A stretch of 64,000 nucleotides of DNA from Pseudomonas entomophila (GCF_029478665.1 NZ_JARPQB010000023.1:1-64000), one strand, 5' to 3'. Numbered from the stretch's first letter, positions 33,264-43,095 are shown. A program made the numbers and translations. The notes: generated from the letters alone by a model not told the origin.

Positions 33264-35024
33264 TCAATACACCTGCACCCGCCACAGCTCACGCGACGCC
33301 GAAGCCGGGCTCATCGGCAAACGCCCGTGCAAGGTCTGGTAGTTGTCGATCAGCACCAGATCACCCGCCGCCCATTCATGGGCAATCAGGCAGTGCGGGT
33401 CGTAGACCAGCCCGTCCAATTGCTCGATCAGCTCGCGCTGGAACACCTCGTCACCGCCCTGCACCTGCTGCTCCAGGGTCTGCAGCGACGACTCGCAACC
33501 CTCCTGGTAGCGCAACACCGGCTCGCCACTGCGTGGGTCGCGGTCCACCAGCGGATAGGTGCGTGGTGAACCACCAAAGTAGGTCATGCGCGTGTAGTAG
33601 GTGATGTCGACGCCCTGCCACTGCCGCGCGGTCCGCAGGCCGACCTTGCCCAAGGCATTGCGGCTGTCGACGATGGTGGTCTGCCCTTCCCCGGGCTGCG
33701 GCGGCGTCTTGCAGTAGAGCATGAAGGTGTGCGCGCAGAACTTGGGGTCGCGCTGCACCAGCGGGTCGCTGTCGGGCAGCAGGTTGAGGTCCCAGTGCAG
33801 CGGCGTCTTCTCCAGCGAATGCACCACCCCTTGCGGCTGGTCGGCCGGCTTGACCACGTGCACCTCGCCAAAGGCCCAACGGTAGATGGTGCCAAAGCGC
33901 GCGCAATCGGCGGCGAAACTGGCCTGGTCGGCATATTCGCAACCCTTCAGGCAGACAAAGCCGAAACTGCGCACCAGCGCCTGCAGGGTTGCGGTAGACA
34001 GTCGCTCGAAGCCCAGCCCCATGGGATCGCTGACCACCAGGCCGAACAGCGGCAGCTTCTGCAGTTCGAAGCGATAGCCTTGCAGCGCTTCGCCATCGGT
34101 TTCGTGCAACAGCCATGGCCGCCCCTGCCAGGTCACCTGCACATGCCGGCTGCCGTCGATCTCGGCCCGGCCGCACAAGGACTGGCCACCATCGAGCTGG
34201 CGCACCGGCACCGCGTGCCAGGGGCTGATCACATGATGCAGGCCGTCGGCCAGGGCCACGGTGAACTTGGGCCCGGCATTGTCGTACTGGTGCACGGACA
34301 GGCGGATGTGTTCGGGGAAGAAACGGTCCACCGCGGCGTTGAGGGCCTGGCCACGCAACATCATCTGGTAGGCCTTGTAGCTGATCTGGCGCAGGTGCTC
34401 GTCCTCGTCCTGCCCCGGCTGGCGACACAGGCGCAGGTCGTTGTAGAGGTGGCTGCAGAGCTTGTCGTGGCTACGGGCCAGGCTTTCGTCCTGCTGGCAC
34501 TGTTCGATCAACGCCTCGACGTTCTTCCAGGGCAGGCGGGCCTGCTTGACCAGGGTCGCACGCAGCGCTTCGGGGCTGCTGGCCTGGGGGAACAGGTCCT
34601 CCATGCTCACCCAGCGAATGCTGTGGGTGACGCACAGGGTGCGCAACGCCTGGTTGTAATGCCGGCGAACGTCGTCGGGCACACCGACGATATCGTTGAA
34701 GGTGGTGCCGTCGCTGAGGATGACGATCTCGCACCCCGGTGCGTGCAGGGCGGCGATCTCCTGGCCGAGGCGGTCGAGGCGGTCGATGGCCATCACCTCG
34801 CCGTAGTCCGGCAGCACGCCAAAGGTCTTGTCGCGATCATTCGGCGACTTGCAGGGGAAACCCGGCAGCACCATGCGCACGGGCTCACCGAGTTCGAAGC
34901 AACGTGCCAGGTCCTTGGCCAGGTTCACCTTGCCGACATCGGCGAAGCGATCGCCCCCGGCCTTGAGCAGATAACCGTCCAGCACCTGGCTGACGGCCGA
35001 GACCCAGCTGTCTTTGTCTTGCAT
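33264..35024 (-). CDS. Isonitrile synthase - TauD-type dioxygenase fusion (PvcA-PvcB-like)
   Basis: 586 residues in two domains. Residues 1-305 are a Dit1/PvcA isonitrile synthase, with MVLPGFPCKSPNDRDKTFGV (51-70) and ILSDGTTFNDIVGV (102-115) as family hallmarks. Such enzymes turn the amine of an amino acid into an isonitrile with ribulose-5-phosphate. Residues 315-586 are a TauD-type Fe(II)/2-oxoglutarate oxygenase: H410-x-D412 (HWD), distal H566 (LHGRLP) and the arginines in RELWRV near 578-582. In bacteria these activities are usually separate (PvcA/PvcB, IsnA/IsnB); fused forms are known from fungi. AAGGA precedes the start at 35024. It is the last gene of the operon. Confidence 0.9.
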   Translation of the reverse strand: MQDKDSWVSAVSQVLDGYLLKAGGDRFADVGKVNLAKDLARCFELGEPVRMVLPGFPCKSPNDRDKTFGVLPDYGEVMAIDRLDRLGQEIAALHAPGCEIVILSDGTTFNDIVGVPDDVRRHYNQALRTLCVTHSIRWVSMEDLFPQASSPEALRATLVKQARLPWKNVEALIEQCQQDESLARSHDKLCSHLYNDLRLCRQPGQDEDEHLRQISYKAYQMMLRGQALNAAVDRFFPEHIRLSVHQYDNAGPKFTVALADGLHHVISPWHAVPVRQLDGGQSLCGRAEIDGSRHVQVTWQGRPWLLHETDGEALQGYRFELQKLPLFGLVVSDPMGLGFERLSTATLQALVRSFGFVCLKGCEYADQASFAADCARFGTIYRWAFGEVHVVKPADQPQGVVHSLEKTPLHWDLNLLPDSDPLVQRDPKFCAHTFMLYCKTPPQPGEGQTTIVDSRNALGKVGLRTARQWQGVDITYYTRMTYFGGSPRTYPLVDRDPRSGEPVLRYQEGCESSLQTLEQQVQGGDEVFQRELIEQLDGLVYDPHCLIAHEWAAGDLVLIDNYQTLHGRLPMSPASASRELWRVQVY

Positions 35025-35047
35025 CTTCTGTCGTCCTTGAGTGGAAG

Positions 35048-35752
35048 CTACAGCGAACCTGTCAGTTCGGCTCGCGGGGGTTGCACAGCTGCCGGGCACA
35101 GGGCCGCAAGCAACTGATGAGGGTGTTCGCAATACAACCGCGGATTGTGATCACGCAGCACGCCGGGCTCGCCATAGCCCCAAGCCGCGGCCACCGCCGA
35201 CATACCGGCGGCCTGCGCCGTGAGCAGATCGATGGCCGTGTCGCCGACGAACAGGCAATGCTCAGGCGCCACACCCAGCCCCTCGGCAACCTGCAGGGCG
35301 GCATCCGGCGCGGGCTTGAGCCGCTGCCCAGGTCGGTGGCCGAGGACGACGGCGAAGGCATTCGCCGGTAACAGGTGCTCGACCACTTCCAATGCCAGTG
35401 CATGGGCCTTGTTGGTCACCACCGCCATGGGCACGCCCCGCGCGCCAAGGGCCTCGAGCAGCCGCTCGACACCCGCGTAAGGCCTCGACAGCCTGACCAG
35501 GTGCTGGCGATAGCAGGTGCTGTAGGCCGCTTGCAGGTGCTGGGCATCCTCCACGCCGTGCTCATGCGCGACCCGCTCGATCATCGCGGCCACGCCGCCA
35601 CCGACCAGGGCACGCACGGACTCTACAGCCAGATGGGGCAGCCGGTGCTGACCCAGAACATGGTTCAGGCACCAGGCGATATCGGGCAAGGTGTCCACCA
35701 GGGTGCCGTCCAGGTCGAACAGCACCGCACGCACATCAGCCAGTCGATCCAT
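35048..35752 (-). CDS. HAD-superfamily phosphatase (phosphoglycolate phosphatase-like) in the isonitrile operon
   Basis: 234 residues with FDLDGTLVDTLPDI (nucleophile), VVTNK (motif II), RLKPAPD (lysine) and FVGDTAIDLLTA (acidic pair): a Gph/PpaX-type HAD phosphatase with a helical cap. Its ATG overlaps the TGA of the isonitrile synthase (TGATG at 35750-35754), so it is made in step with it. Isonitrile synthases use ribulose-5-phosphate, so the enzyme may clear a sugar-phosphate by-product or act on a phosphorylated intermediate; this is inference. The longer frame upstream overlaps the synthase and is not real. Confidence 0.85.
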   Translation of the reverse strand: MDRLADVRAVLFDLDGTLVDTLPDIAWCLNHVLGQHRLPHLAVESVRALVGGGVAAMIERVAHEHGVEDAQHLQAAYSTCYRQHLVRLSRPYAGVERLLEALGARGVPMAVVTNKAHALALEVVEHLLPANAFAVVLGHRPGQRLKPAPDAALQVAEGLGVAPEHCLFVGDTAIDLLTAQAAGMSAVAAAWGYGEPGVLRDHNPRLYCEHPHQLLAALCPAAVQPPRAELTGSL

Positions 35753-36744
35753 CACTGCACACTGGCGTAGTGGCATGGCCGGCCACGGCTGAACACCAGG
35801 CGGCTGTAGCGCTCGTCGACATTGCTGCGGCGCTCCAAGGTGACGACGCCACGGCGCTTGATGGCCACCGAATGCCAGGGCGTGCGCCACAGGTCGCTGG
35901 TGGGGACCAGGCGGATGCCGATCTTGGCGGACACGGCCAGTTGCGGGTGAATCGACAGGCGCAGGCACTGAGGGTAGCGGGCCTCCAGCAAGGCGCTCCA
36001 CGCCTCGCTGCGCTGGATCACCCGCTGCGACGCGGGCTTGGCCACCTTCTTCACCGCGTTCATGCTCATGCCGGCGAAGTCCGCCAGGCCGGCGTAGTCC
36101 TCCGACAGGAAACGGTGGATACCGCAGTACATCAGCATCATGTGGTCTTCGGCTTCGAAGCGCTGCTGCAGCACCCGTAGCGACTGGCCGTGCTCGATCA
36201 TCAACTCTTCGCGCATCGAATCCAGGCAGCCCAGATGCGGGTAGGCGTCCTTCAGGTCGAACAGGGTGAAGCTGCCGGGGTAGTACTGGTCGGCGTAACG
36301 CTGGATATCGTCGGTGTAGGCCTGGACATGGACATCGGGCACGCGCACCAGGTCGGAGAATACATAACCGTCCGAACAGATATGGATCACCGCGCCCGGC
36401 GCGTGCAGCGCACGGATCTCCTCGCACAGCCGGTGCAGTTCGTCGATGGCGTGGTGCTCGGCCAGATCAGGTAGCGGGCCGAGGGTCTTCTGGCGGTTCG
36501 GCGACTTGCCAGGGAACGCCGGCAGCACCATTTCGATCGGCAGGCCTTGTTCGAGCGCGGCCAACACCTTCGGCAGGTGCGGTGCCAGGGCGGCCTCATC
36601 CAGCGCAGGGTCCTGCCCGGGGGCCAGGCTGCGGCGGCGGAACAGGCATTGCAGAATGGCGAGCGCGGTGTCGATGGGCGCAGCGAGGGGGCGTTGGCGC
36701 GGCAACGCGCCATCTGCCGAGAGAGCGAAGCTCGATTCGGTCAC
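35752..36744 (-). CDS. Isonitrile synthase (PvcA/IsnA/Dit1 family)
   Basis: 330 residues, one domain. MVLPAFPGKSPNRQKTLGPL and ICSDGYVFSDLVRVPD are the two strongest family blocks, and LRLSIHPQ and KIGIRLVPT lie in the C-terminal half. It should convert an amino acid to its isonitrile derivative with ribulose-5-phosphate. The start is the GTG at 36744, with AGGA eight bases ahead; the 13 residues before it in the open frame are upstream DNA. It is the first gene of the operon, and the fusion at 33264-35024 carries a second copy of the same domain, so two isonitrile synthase activities are made together. Confidence 0.9.
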   Translation of the reverse strand: MTESSFALSADGALPRQRPLAAPIDTALAILQCLFRRRSLAPGQDPALDEAALAPHLPKVLAALEQGLPIEMVLPAFPGKSPNRQKTLGPLPDLAEHHAIDELHRLCEEIRALHAPGAVIHICSDGYVFSDLVRVPDVHVQAYTDDIQRYADQYYPGSFTLFDLKDAYPHLGCLDSMREELMIEHGQSLRVLQQRFEAEDHMMLMYCGIHRFLSEDYAGLADFAGMSMNAVKKVAKPASQRVIQRSEAWSALLEARYPQCLRLSIHPQLAVSAKIGIRLVPTSDLWRTPWHSVAIKRRGVVTLERRSNVDERYSRLVFSRGRPCHYASVQ

Positions 36745-36790
36745 GGTACAGTCCTTTGTCGAAAGAGGGTACGGCCAACCCACGGCCGCC

Positions 36791-36805
36791 AGGTCATCCT
36801 GACCT
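36791..36805. promoter_or_regulatory. Operator-like inverted repeat before the isonitrile operon
   Basis: AGGTCA-TCC-TGACCT is a perfect 6+3+6 inverted repeat lying just after the predicted -10 element and 47 bases before the GTG start, a good place for a repressor. Confidence 0.45.
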
Positions 36806-36814
36806 GCGGCGGAT

Positions 36815-36844
36815 AAAATCCTGCAAAGTGCGTGACCCTGTCAA
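36815..36844 (-). promoter_or_regulatory. Candidate sigma-70 promoter of the isonitrile operon
   Basis: On the minus strand a perfect -35 TTGACA (36844-36839) is followed at 17-18 bases by GGATTTTAT (a weak -10). It lies about 95 bases ahead of the first gene. Confidence 0.5.
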
Positions 36845-36870
36845 CTGGATAGTTATGTATTTTCCGACAC

Positions 36871-36905
36871 AAAAAAAAACGCCCCGGCAAGCCGGGGCGT
36901 TTTTG
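36871..36905. terminator. Rho-independent terminator of the cyo operon
   Basis: Hairpin CGCCCCGGC-AA-GCCGGGGCG with a 9-base T run on the minus strand and a 5-base T run on the plus strand, 16 bases beyond the cyoE stop. Confidence 0.9.
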
Positions 36906-36920
36906 CTGTTCAGCCAGCTG

Positions 36921-37808
36921 TCAGCGCGCGTAGGTCATCAGCACATCGGCCGCGGTCTGGCTGTCCACCGACATCATCACGCTCAGGGCGGTGACGGTGA
37001 GGATGGAGAAGCCGAACACCTTGCGTGCCCACTTGCTGTCATCCTCGGCCTTGTAGCCACCCCAGGCCATGTACAGCCAGTACAGGCCCATGGCGGCCGC
37101 CACGGCGAGGTAACCCAGGCCGGCGTAGCCGCCGAGGGTCAGCATGACAGTGGCGAGGACGAAGGCCAGCACGTACAGCACGATCTGCTTCTTCGCCGCC
37201 AGGATACCGCGCGCCACCGGCAGGACCGGAATGTTGGCGGCGCTGTAATCCTTGAAGCGGAAGATCGCGATCGCGAAGCTGTGCGGCATCTGCCACAGGC
37301 TGAACATCACCAGCAACGTCACCGCAGCCAGGTCGAAGCTGTTGCTCACGGCGCAGTAGCCGATCACCGGAGGCATGGCACCGGACAGGCTGCCAACCAA
37401 GGTGCCGTGCACCGATTTGCGCTTCAGCCAAAGGCTGTAGAAGCCGACGTAGACGACGAAGCCGACCAGCGCGCAAAACGCCGCCAGCGGGTTGGCCTGG
37501 ACATACAGCAGGCTGAAGCCGACCACCCCGAGCAGGGTGGCGTAGGCCAGCGCGAGGGGCAGCGACATGCCGCCCTGCACCATGACGCGGTTCTTGGTGC
37601 GCTCCATCTTGTGGTCGATGTCACGGTCGATGCAGTTGTTGAACACGCATCCGGACGCGACCACCAGCGAAGTGCCAATCACCACCGCCAGGAACAGGGC
37701 GAAGTCCACATGGCCCTTCGAGGCAAGGAAGAAGCCGCCTGCCACGGAAAGCACGTTACCGAAAATGATCCCCGGTTTGGTGATTTGGATAAAGTGCTTA
37801 ACGGACAT
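36921..37808 (-). CDS. cyoE: Protoheme IX farnesyltransferase (heme O synthase)
   Basis: 295 residues of the UbiA prenyltransferase superfamily. It attaches a farnesyl chain to heme B, giving heme O for the bo3 oxidase. The prenyl-diphosphate-binding [18 protein letters not shown] motif lies near residue 57, and about eight to nine hydrophobic helices follow, with a second Asp-rich loop in [15 protein letters not shown]. It is the last gene of cyoABCDE, 11 bases after cyoD, and is followed by a strong terminator. Confidence 0.96.
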   Translation of the reverse strand: MSVKHFIQITKPGIIFGNVLSVAGGFFLASKGHVDFALFLAVVIGTSLVVASGCVFNNCIDRDIDHKMERTKNRVMVQGGMSLPLALAYATLLGVVGFSLLYVQANPLAAFCALVGFVVYVGFYSLWLKRKSVHGTLVGSLSGAMPPVIGYCAVSNSFDLAAVTLLVMFSLWQMPHSFAIAIFRFKDYSAANIPVLPVARGILAAKKQIVLYVLAFVLATVMLTLGGYAGLGYLAVAAAMGLYWLYMAWGGYKAEDDSKWARKVFGFSILTVTALSVMMSVDSQTAADVLMTYAR

Positions 37809-37819
37809 GCAGTCTTACC

Positions 37820-38152
37820 TCACTTGGCCAGCATTTCGAAGTGGATGCTGAACATGATCCACAGCGACAGGCCGACCAGCAGCGCGATTACCAGAACAGT
37901 GAACAGGAACGTCGACACGTTGGAGCGTTGCTCTTTCGAGCGGTCCATGTGCAGGAAGTACACGAGGTGCACCACCACCTGGATGACGGCCATGGCCACC
38001 ACGATCAGGACGGTCAGGTTCTTCGGCAGGCTCGGGAACATCACCAGGCCGAACGGGATCGCGGTCAGGATGATCGAGAGCACGAAGCCGATCATGTACG
38101 ACTTCACGCTACCGTGGTTACCCTCGTGATGAGTGTCGTGTGCGCTAGCCAT
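37820..38152 (-). CDS. cyoD: Cytochrome bo3 ubiquinol oxidase subunit IV
   Basis: 110 residues with three transmembrane helices (YMIGFVLSIILTAIPFGLVMF, LIVVAMAVIQVVVHLVYFLHMD, FTVLVIALLVGLSLWIMF). This small subunit assists assembly of subunit I in the bo3 oxidase. The ATG overlaps the TAA of cyoC (TAATG). Confidence 0.96.
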   Translation of the reverse strand: MASAHDTHHEGNHGSVKSYMIGFVLSIILTAIPFGLVMFPSLPKNLTVLIVVAMAVIQVVVHLVYFLHMDRSKEQRSNVSTFLFTVLVIALLVGLSLWIMFSIHFEMLAK

Positions 38153-38775
38153 TACAGAACTCCCAGCAGGTAGACGACGGTGAACACGCAGATCCAGACC
38201 ACGTCCAGGAAGTGCCAGAACAGGCTCAGGCAGCTCATGCGGGTCTTGGCGGTCGGCGTGATGCCGTGCTTGTTGATCTGATACATCATGATCGCCATCC
38301 AGATCAGGCCGGCGGTCACGTGCAGACCGTGGGTCCCCACCAGGGCGAAGAACGCCGAGAGGAAGCCACTGCGCTGCGGGCCGAAGCCTTCGGCGATCAG
38401 GTGATGGAATTCATAGATTTCCATCGCGATGAAGCCGGCACCGAACAGGAAGGTCACAGCCAACCAGCCCAGTACGCCTGCCTTCTTGCCGTCGAACATC
38501 TTCAGCATGGCGAAGCCGAAGGTGATCGACGACAGCAGCAGGAACGCGGTTTCTACCAGCACGAAGTCGAGCTGGAAGATGTCGTGACCCGACGGGCCGC
38601 CGGCGAAACCGCCGGACAGCACCGCGTAGGTGGCGAAGAGCGACGCAAACAGGATGCAGTCGGTCATCAGGTACAGCCAGAAACCGAGGACGGTCATCTG
38701 GCCCGAGTCGTGGTGGTGGTCATCATGCCCATGGTCGTGACCATGAGCAGCACCGTGCATTACTTGACTGGACAT
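38152..38775 (-). CDS. cyoC: Cytochrome bo3 ubiquinol oxidase subunit III
   Basis: 207 residues with five transmembrane helices and the His-rich N-terminus seen in Pseudomonas CyoC ([17 protein letters not shown]). Subunit III of the bo3 oxidase supports stability and proton uptake. [14 protein letters not shown] and [15 protein letters not shown] are the conserved blocks. It lies 3 bases after cyoB and overlaps cyoD. Confidence 0.96.
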   Translation of the reverse strand: MSSQVMHGAAHGHDHGHDDHHHDSGQMTVLGFWLYLMTDCILFASLFATYAVLSGGFAGGPSGHDIFQLDFVLVETAFLLLSSITFGFAMLKMFDGKKAGVLGWLAVTFLFGAGFIAMEIYEFHHLIAEGFGPQRSGFLSAFFALVGTHGLHVTAGLIWMAIMMYQINKHGITPTAKTRMSCLSLFWHFLDVVWICVFTVVYLLGVL

Positions 38776-38778
38776 TGA

Positions 38779-40800
38779 TTACACCCGTTCAAACGATTCG
38801 ACACGTGCGCCGCCGGCAGGCAGTGCACCAGCCTGGGCCAGCGCCTTCATGCGCTCGCCTTCGATGCGCGCCACTTCTTCGGCCGGAACCATGTAGCCCT
38901 GGTCGTCACGCGCGGCGTGGCGAACGAAGACAGCGATGGTCGCAACCAGGCTCGCACCCACCAGCCACCAGATGTGCCAGATGAAGGCGAAGCCGAACAC
39001 GGTCAACAGCAGGCCCATGAACAGACCGGTCGAGGTGTTGCTCGGCATGTGGATCGCTTCGTACTTGGCCGGGGCTTTGTACGCGGCACCGGCTTGCTTG
39101 GCTTCGTGCCAGGCGTCCAGGCCTACATGCTCAGGCATGTGAGCGAAGTTGTAGAACGGAGGTGGCGACGAAGTCGACCATTCCAGAGTACGGCCGCCCC
39201 ATGGGTCGCCAGTGACGTCCATGTTGTCCTTGCGGTCGCGAACCGAGACGTAGATCTGGATCAGCTGGCAGGCGATACCGAACAGGATCAGCACGGCGCC
39301 GACTACCGCTACCCACAGGTAGGGTTCCCACAGTGGGTTGTCGGAGTGGTTCAGACGACGGGTCATGCCCATGAAGCCCAGGGCGTACAGCGGCATGAAC
39401 GCAACGTAGAAGCCGGAGATCCAGAACCAGAAGGCAGCCTTGCCCCACTTCTCGTTCAGGGTGAAACCGAAGGCTTTCGGGAACCAGAAGGCGAAGCCGG
39501 CGATATAGCCGAACACCGCGCCACCGATGATCACGTTGTGGAAGTGGGCGATCACGAACAGGCTGTTGTGCAGAACGAAGTCGGCACCTGGAACAGCCAG
39601 CAGAACGCCGGTCATGCCACCGATGGAGAAGGTGACCATGAAGCCCAGGGTCCACATGATCGGCGCGGTGAAGCGCAGACGGCCCTGGTAGATGGTGAAC
39701 AGCCAGTTGAACAGCTTCACACCGGTCGGAATGGAGATCAGCATCGTCGCCAGGCCGAAGAAGGTGTTGACGCTGGCGCCGGCACCCATGGTGAAGAAGT
39801 GGTGCAGCCAGACCGCGAAGCCGAGGATGGCGATCGCGCCCGATGCGTAGATCATCGAGTGGTGACCGAACAGGCGCTTGCCTGCGAAGGTCGAGGTGAC
39901 TTCCGAGAACACGCCGAAGGCCGGCAGGATCAGGATGTAGACCTCAGGGTGACCCCATGCCCAGAACAGGTTGACGTACATCATCGGGTTCCCACCAAGC
40001 TCGTTGGTGAAAATGTGGAAGTCCAGATAACGGTCAACGGTCAGCAGGGCGAGTGCGGCGGTCAGGATCGGGAACGAAGCGACGATCAGCACGTTGGCCC
40101 AGGTGCAGGTCCAGGTGAAGATCGGCATGTCCATCAGCTTCATGCCAGGGGCGCGCATCTTCATCACGGTGACGAGGAAGTTCACGCCGGTCAGTGTCGT
40201 ACCCAAGCCTGAGAGCTGTAGCGCCCAGATGTAGTAGTCGACACCCACCCCAGGGCTGTACTGGATACCCGCGAGCGGCGGATAGGCAACCCAGCCGGTC
40301 TTGGCGAATTCACCAACGCCCAGCGAGATGTTGACCAGCAGCACGCCTGCCAGCAGCAGGTAGAAGCTCAGGGAGTTCAGGAACGGGAAGGCAACGTCAC
40401 GTGCACCGATCTGCAGCGGAACCGCGAGGTTCATCAGGCCGGTGAAGAACGGCATCGCCATGAAGATGATCATGATCACACCGTGGGCGGTGAAGATCTG
40501 GTCATAGTGTTCAGGCGGCAGGTAGCCTTCGGAGCCACCGGTGGCGGCGGCCAGCTGGGTACGCATCATGATGGCGTCGGCGAAGCCGCGCAGCAGCATG
40601 ACCATAGCGACGATGATGTACATCACGCCGATTTTCTTGTGGTCGACCGTGGTCAGCCACTCGGTCCACAAGTAGGTCCACTTGCGGAAATAGGTGATGG
40701 CACCAACGACGGCAATACCACCGAGCGCGATCATGGCAAGCGTCACCATGACTATCGGCTCGTGATACGGTATCGCCTCCAGAGTTAATTTACCGAACAT
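38779..40800 (-). CDS. cyoB: Cytochrome bo3 ubiquinol oxidase subunit I
   Basis: 673 residues, the catalytic haem-copper subunit, with about 15 helices. [13 protein letters not shown] carries the low-spin haem ligand, [22 protein letters not shown] the Cu-B His and Tyr, FWLHHF-type [11 protein letters not shown] the two further Cu-B histidines, and [17 protein letters not shown] the high-spin haem and haem O ligands. It reduces oxygen to water with electrons from ubiquinol and pumps protons. It lies 3 bases after cyoA. Confidence 0.97.
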   Translation of the reverse strand: MFGKLTLEAIPYHEPIVMVTLAMIALGGIAVVGAITYFRKWTYLWTEWLTTVDHKKIGVMYIIVAMVMLLRGFADAIMMRTQLAAATGGSEGYLPPEHYDQIFTAHGVIMIIFMAMPFFTGLMNLAVPLQIGARDVAFPFLNSLSFYLLLAGVLLVNISLGVGEFAKTGWVAYPPLAGIQYSPGVGVDYYIWALQLSGLGTTLTGVNFLVTVMKMRAPGMKLMDMPIFTWTCTWANVLIVASFPILTAALALLTVDRYLDFHIFTNELGGNPMMYVNLFWAWGHPEVYILILPAFGVFSEVTSTFAGKRLFGHHSMIYASGAIAILGFAVWLHHFFTMGAGASVNTFFGLATMLISIPTGVKLFNWLFTIYQGRLRFTAPIMWTLGFMVTFSIGGMTGVLLAVPGADFVLHNSLFVIAHFHNVIIGGAVFGYIAGFAFWFPKAFGFTLNEKWGKAAFWFWISGFYVAFMPLYALGFMGMTRRLNHSDNPLWEPYLWVAVVGAVLILFGIACQLIQIYVSVRDRKDNMDVTGDPWGGRTLEWSTSSPPPFYNFAHMPEHVGLDAWHEAKQAGAAYKAPAKYEAIHMPSNTSTGLFMGLLLTVFGFAFIWHIWWLVGASLVATIAVFVRHAARDDQGYMVPAEEVARIEGERMKALAQAGALPAGGARVESFERV

Positions 40801-40803
40801 CTC

Positions 40804-41748
40804 TTACTCCTCTGCACCGGCAGCTGGTTGCATACTCGATTCCACACCCTTGGTAGTGGCCAGATCTTTGCTGCCTGCTTCTTCGTGGCTCGGACGACCG
40901 CGGTTCATGCCTTCGTACTTGTCGACGATGCGCTGGAACTGGTCAGCCTGGGCCTCGCTGTACAGCGCGACTGGGTTGTTTTCGCTTGCTTTGGCCAAGG
41001 CGTCATATTCGGCCTGGTCCAGTTTCTTCGGCGATGCCTTCACTTCAGCGACCCATGCATCGAAGTCAGCTTGCGAGGTGGCAACCGCCTTGAATTTCAT
41101 ACCGGTGAAGCCGGCGCCGCTGTAGTTGGCGGAGATACCGTCGAACTCACCGTTCTCGTTGGCGATCAGGTGCAGTTTGGTGGTCATGCCAGCCATGGCG
41201 TAGATCTGGCCACCCAGGCCCGGGATGAAGAAGGAGTTCATCACGGCGTCGGAGGTGACACGGAAGTTGACCGGGGTGTTAGCCGGGAAGACGATCTTGT
41301 TGACCGTGGCGATACCCTGCTCCGGGTAGATGAACAGCCACTTCCAGTCCAGCGCGACCACGTCGATCTGCACCGGCTTCACGTCGGAATCCAGTGGACG
41401 GTACGGGTCCAGCTTGTGGGTGGAGTGGTAGGTGAAGTAACCCAGGGCGATGATGATCAGGATCGGGATGATCCACACCGCGGCTTCGATCTTGGTCGAG
41501 TGCGACCAGTCGGGGGTGTAGGTGGCGGCCTTGTTGGAAGCACGGTACTTCCAGGCGAACGCCAGGGTCATGATGATCACGGGCACGACCACCAGCAGCA
41601 TCAGGCCGGTGGCGATCAGGATCAGGTTCTTCTGCTCAATGCCGACCTGGCCCTTCGGGTCGAGCAGGGTCCAGTTGCACCCACTGAGTAAAAGCATGCC
41701 TAAAAAGGGCAATATGCCAAACAGTCTGGGGTAACGCTTTTTACTCAT
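40804..41748 (-). CDS. cyoA: Cytochrome bo3 ubiquinol oxidase subunit II (lipoprotein)
   Basis: 314 residues. It has a lipoprotein signal peptide ([11 protein letters not shown], lipobox Cys), two transmembrane helices and a cupredoxin-type periplasmic domain that lacks the Cu-A ligands, as expected of quinol oxidases. [20 protein letters not shown] and [16 protein letters not shown] are the family signatures. It is the first gene of the operon, with GAGG eight bases before the ATG. Confidence 0.97.
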   Translation of the reverse strand: MSKKRYPRLFGILPFLGMLLLSGCNWTLLDPKGQVGIEQKNLILIATGLMLLVVVPVIIMTLAFAWKYRASNKAATYTPDWSHSTKIEAAVWIIPILIIIALGYFTYHSTHKLDPYRPLDSDVKPVQIDVVALDWKWLFIYPEQGIATVNKIVFPANTPVNFRVTSDAVMNSFFIPGLGGQIYAMAGMTTKLHLIANENGEFDGISANYSGAGFTGMKFKAVATSQADFDAWVAEVKASPKKLDQAEYDALAKASENNPVALYSEAQADQFQRIVDKYEGMNRGRPSHEEAGSKDLATTKGVESSMQPAAGAEE

Positions 41749-42307
41749 CTCACGACCTCTAGATCAGCTTGCTTCAATGCAATTTGTGTTTTGGTAGCCA
41801 ACACTTCGTCCTGCCAAGTGCGGCAATTCGCGCCCGTACTCGCTCCTGCCCGGGGTCCGACTGCAGGACCTTGGCGCCAAGCGTGTTAACGGTGCTTATG
41901 GTTTCGTAGGCAACAGGCCTGTACTTCAGACCAAGTCCATTTGGTGCGGGAAAACGCGGAGGGGGGTCCGCCCGGTATCGCCGTTGGGCGAAACTTGACG
42001 AAGTCAGCAAAAGGGAGCGCTGCGGCTTCCTTCAATCCTGCGACTCGCAAGCAGTGCCGAACGGAAATTGGGGGCGATTGTAGTGAGGTCGCCCCCCATT
42101 GACTATGACTTATTGAGCAACAGTCTTTTACAGAATGCGTAACAATACTGCTCGAAAAATCAACTTCGCGACAGTTTGTCGCACCCCGCCGAATAGCCCT
42201 GAAACCCGCATCGCGCAAGGCCCTTGGCTTGATCCTGGTCAATCATTCGGCAGGGTTTGTGCCTTCTCGCGCCCTGCAATAGACCTGGGTCAAATAGGGA
42301 CTTTGGT
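41749..42307. other. Upstream region of cyoABCDE, no supported gene
   Basis: About 560 bases between cyoA and the end of dsbB. Short frames here have no ribosome-binding sites and I support none of them. The region holds an ANR-like box (42229-42242) and a hairpin made of GGGGGCGA/TCGCCCCC (about 42069-42096) that may fold at the DNA or RNA level. Confidence 0.5.
42229..42242. promoter_or_regulatory. ANR/FNR-type box
   Basis: TTGAT-CCTG-GTCAA matches the ANR consensus TTGATnnnnRTCAA. It lies about 480 bases ahead of cyoA. ANR is known to repress the bo3 oxidase in P. putida under low oxygen, so a link is plausible but the distance is long. Confidence 0.5.
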
Positions 42308-42814
42308 CTAACCGCGACGACGGTTGCGGTAGATCCCCAGGGGGACAAGCACGGTGGTCAGCACGAAGGCGACCAGGGCCCATTGAGCGAGCGACAGCCC
42401 GAGGATCGGCGGGTACGGCGTGGAGCAGAAGCCGTCGACCTGAAATGCCAGCGGCCACAGCTTGGCCAGCGGCAGGTCATCGACGATCGGTTGCAGCGTG
42501 TCTATGCCGCAGCTGACCATCGGGTTGGCGAGTATATACACATGGTTGCCGGCTGCAACGATGCCACCGATGGCGCTGAGCACCACCAGTACTTCGAAGA
42601 AGGTCAGGCTCTTGCGCCCCGGCATGGCGGCGGCGATGAAGGCGAAGATCGCGATGAACAGCAGCGCGTAGCGTTGCAGGATGCACAGCGGGCACGGCGC
42701 CTCGCCCAGCACCACCTGCATGTACAACGCGCCGCCGATCAGCGCCAGGCAGATCACGCCAAGGAGCACCAGAAAGCGCCGTTCCCGATTCAGGCGCGAT
42801 GTGAGTTCGTTCAT
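42308..42814 (-). CDS. dsbB: Disulfide bond formation protein DsbB
   Basis: 168 residues, four transmembrane helices. The quinone-linked pair CPLC (APCPLCILQRY) is followed by a periplasmic loop with SCGIDTLQP and DGFCSTPYPP carrying the second cysteine pair. It reoxidises DsbA and passes electrons to ubiquinone. The ATG at 42814 has GAAGGAA in front; the longer frame upstream is spurious. Confidence 0.94.
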   Translation of the reverse strand: MNELTSRLNRERRFLVLLGVICLALIGGALYMQVVLGEAPCPLCILQRYALLFIAIFAFIAAAMPGRKSLTFFEVLVVLSAIGGIVAAGNHVYILANPMVSCGIDTLQPIVDDLPLAKLWPLAFQVDGFCSTPYPPILGLSLAQWALVAFVLTTVLVPLGIYRNRRRG

Positions 42815-43019
42815 TGCCGATTCCTTCGATGGAGAGTGGCAGCGTTGGCTGCCCGGGGGCGCCAAGTCTACACGCTGGAGATGACCTTTGAATGTGTCGA
42901 GGCGGGGCGTGCGGCTATCCACTGTTGACCTAGGACCGAGCGGGTCGGTTTCGGTTCAACCGCTGCGCGTGAAAAACACGGCGGCCCGAGCGCCGGACAG
43001 GGCAAGGCCCCTCGACACT

Positions 43020-43095
43020 CGGGAGTGAAGGATACAGTGATTAAAGGAGGATTAAAGATGAAGGCCGCTGTAGCGGCTTTCATCTCTTTCTATAT
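43020..43095 (+). ncRNA. Candidate small RNA end or terminator with GGA motifs
   Basis: On the plus strand GGGAG, AAGGA and AAAGGAGGA precede a strong hairpin (GATGAAGGCCGCT-GT-AGCGGCTTTCATC, 13-base stem with one G-U pair) and the tail TCTTTCTATATA. GGA repeats before a terminator resemble CsrA/RsmA-binding RNAs. No 5' end could be placed. The same bases also form a Shine-Dalgarno sequence for a short frame starting 43058. Confidence 0.3.

Noticed and set aside
35753..36427. Long N-terminal extension of the isonitrile-operon HAD protein
   Set aside because: It overlaps the isonitrile synthase in another frame; the TGATG-coupled ATG at 35752 gives a normal HAD length.
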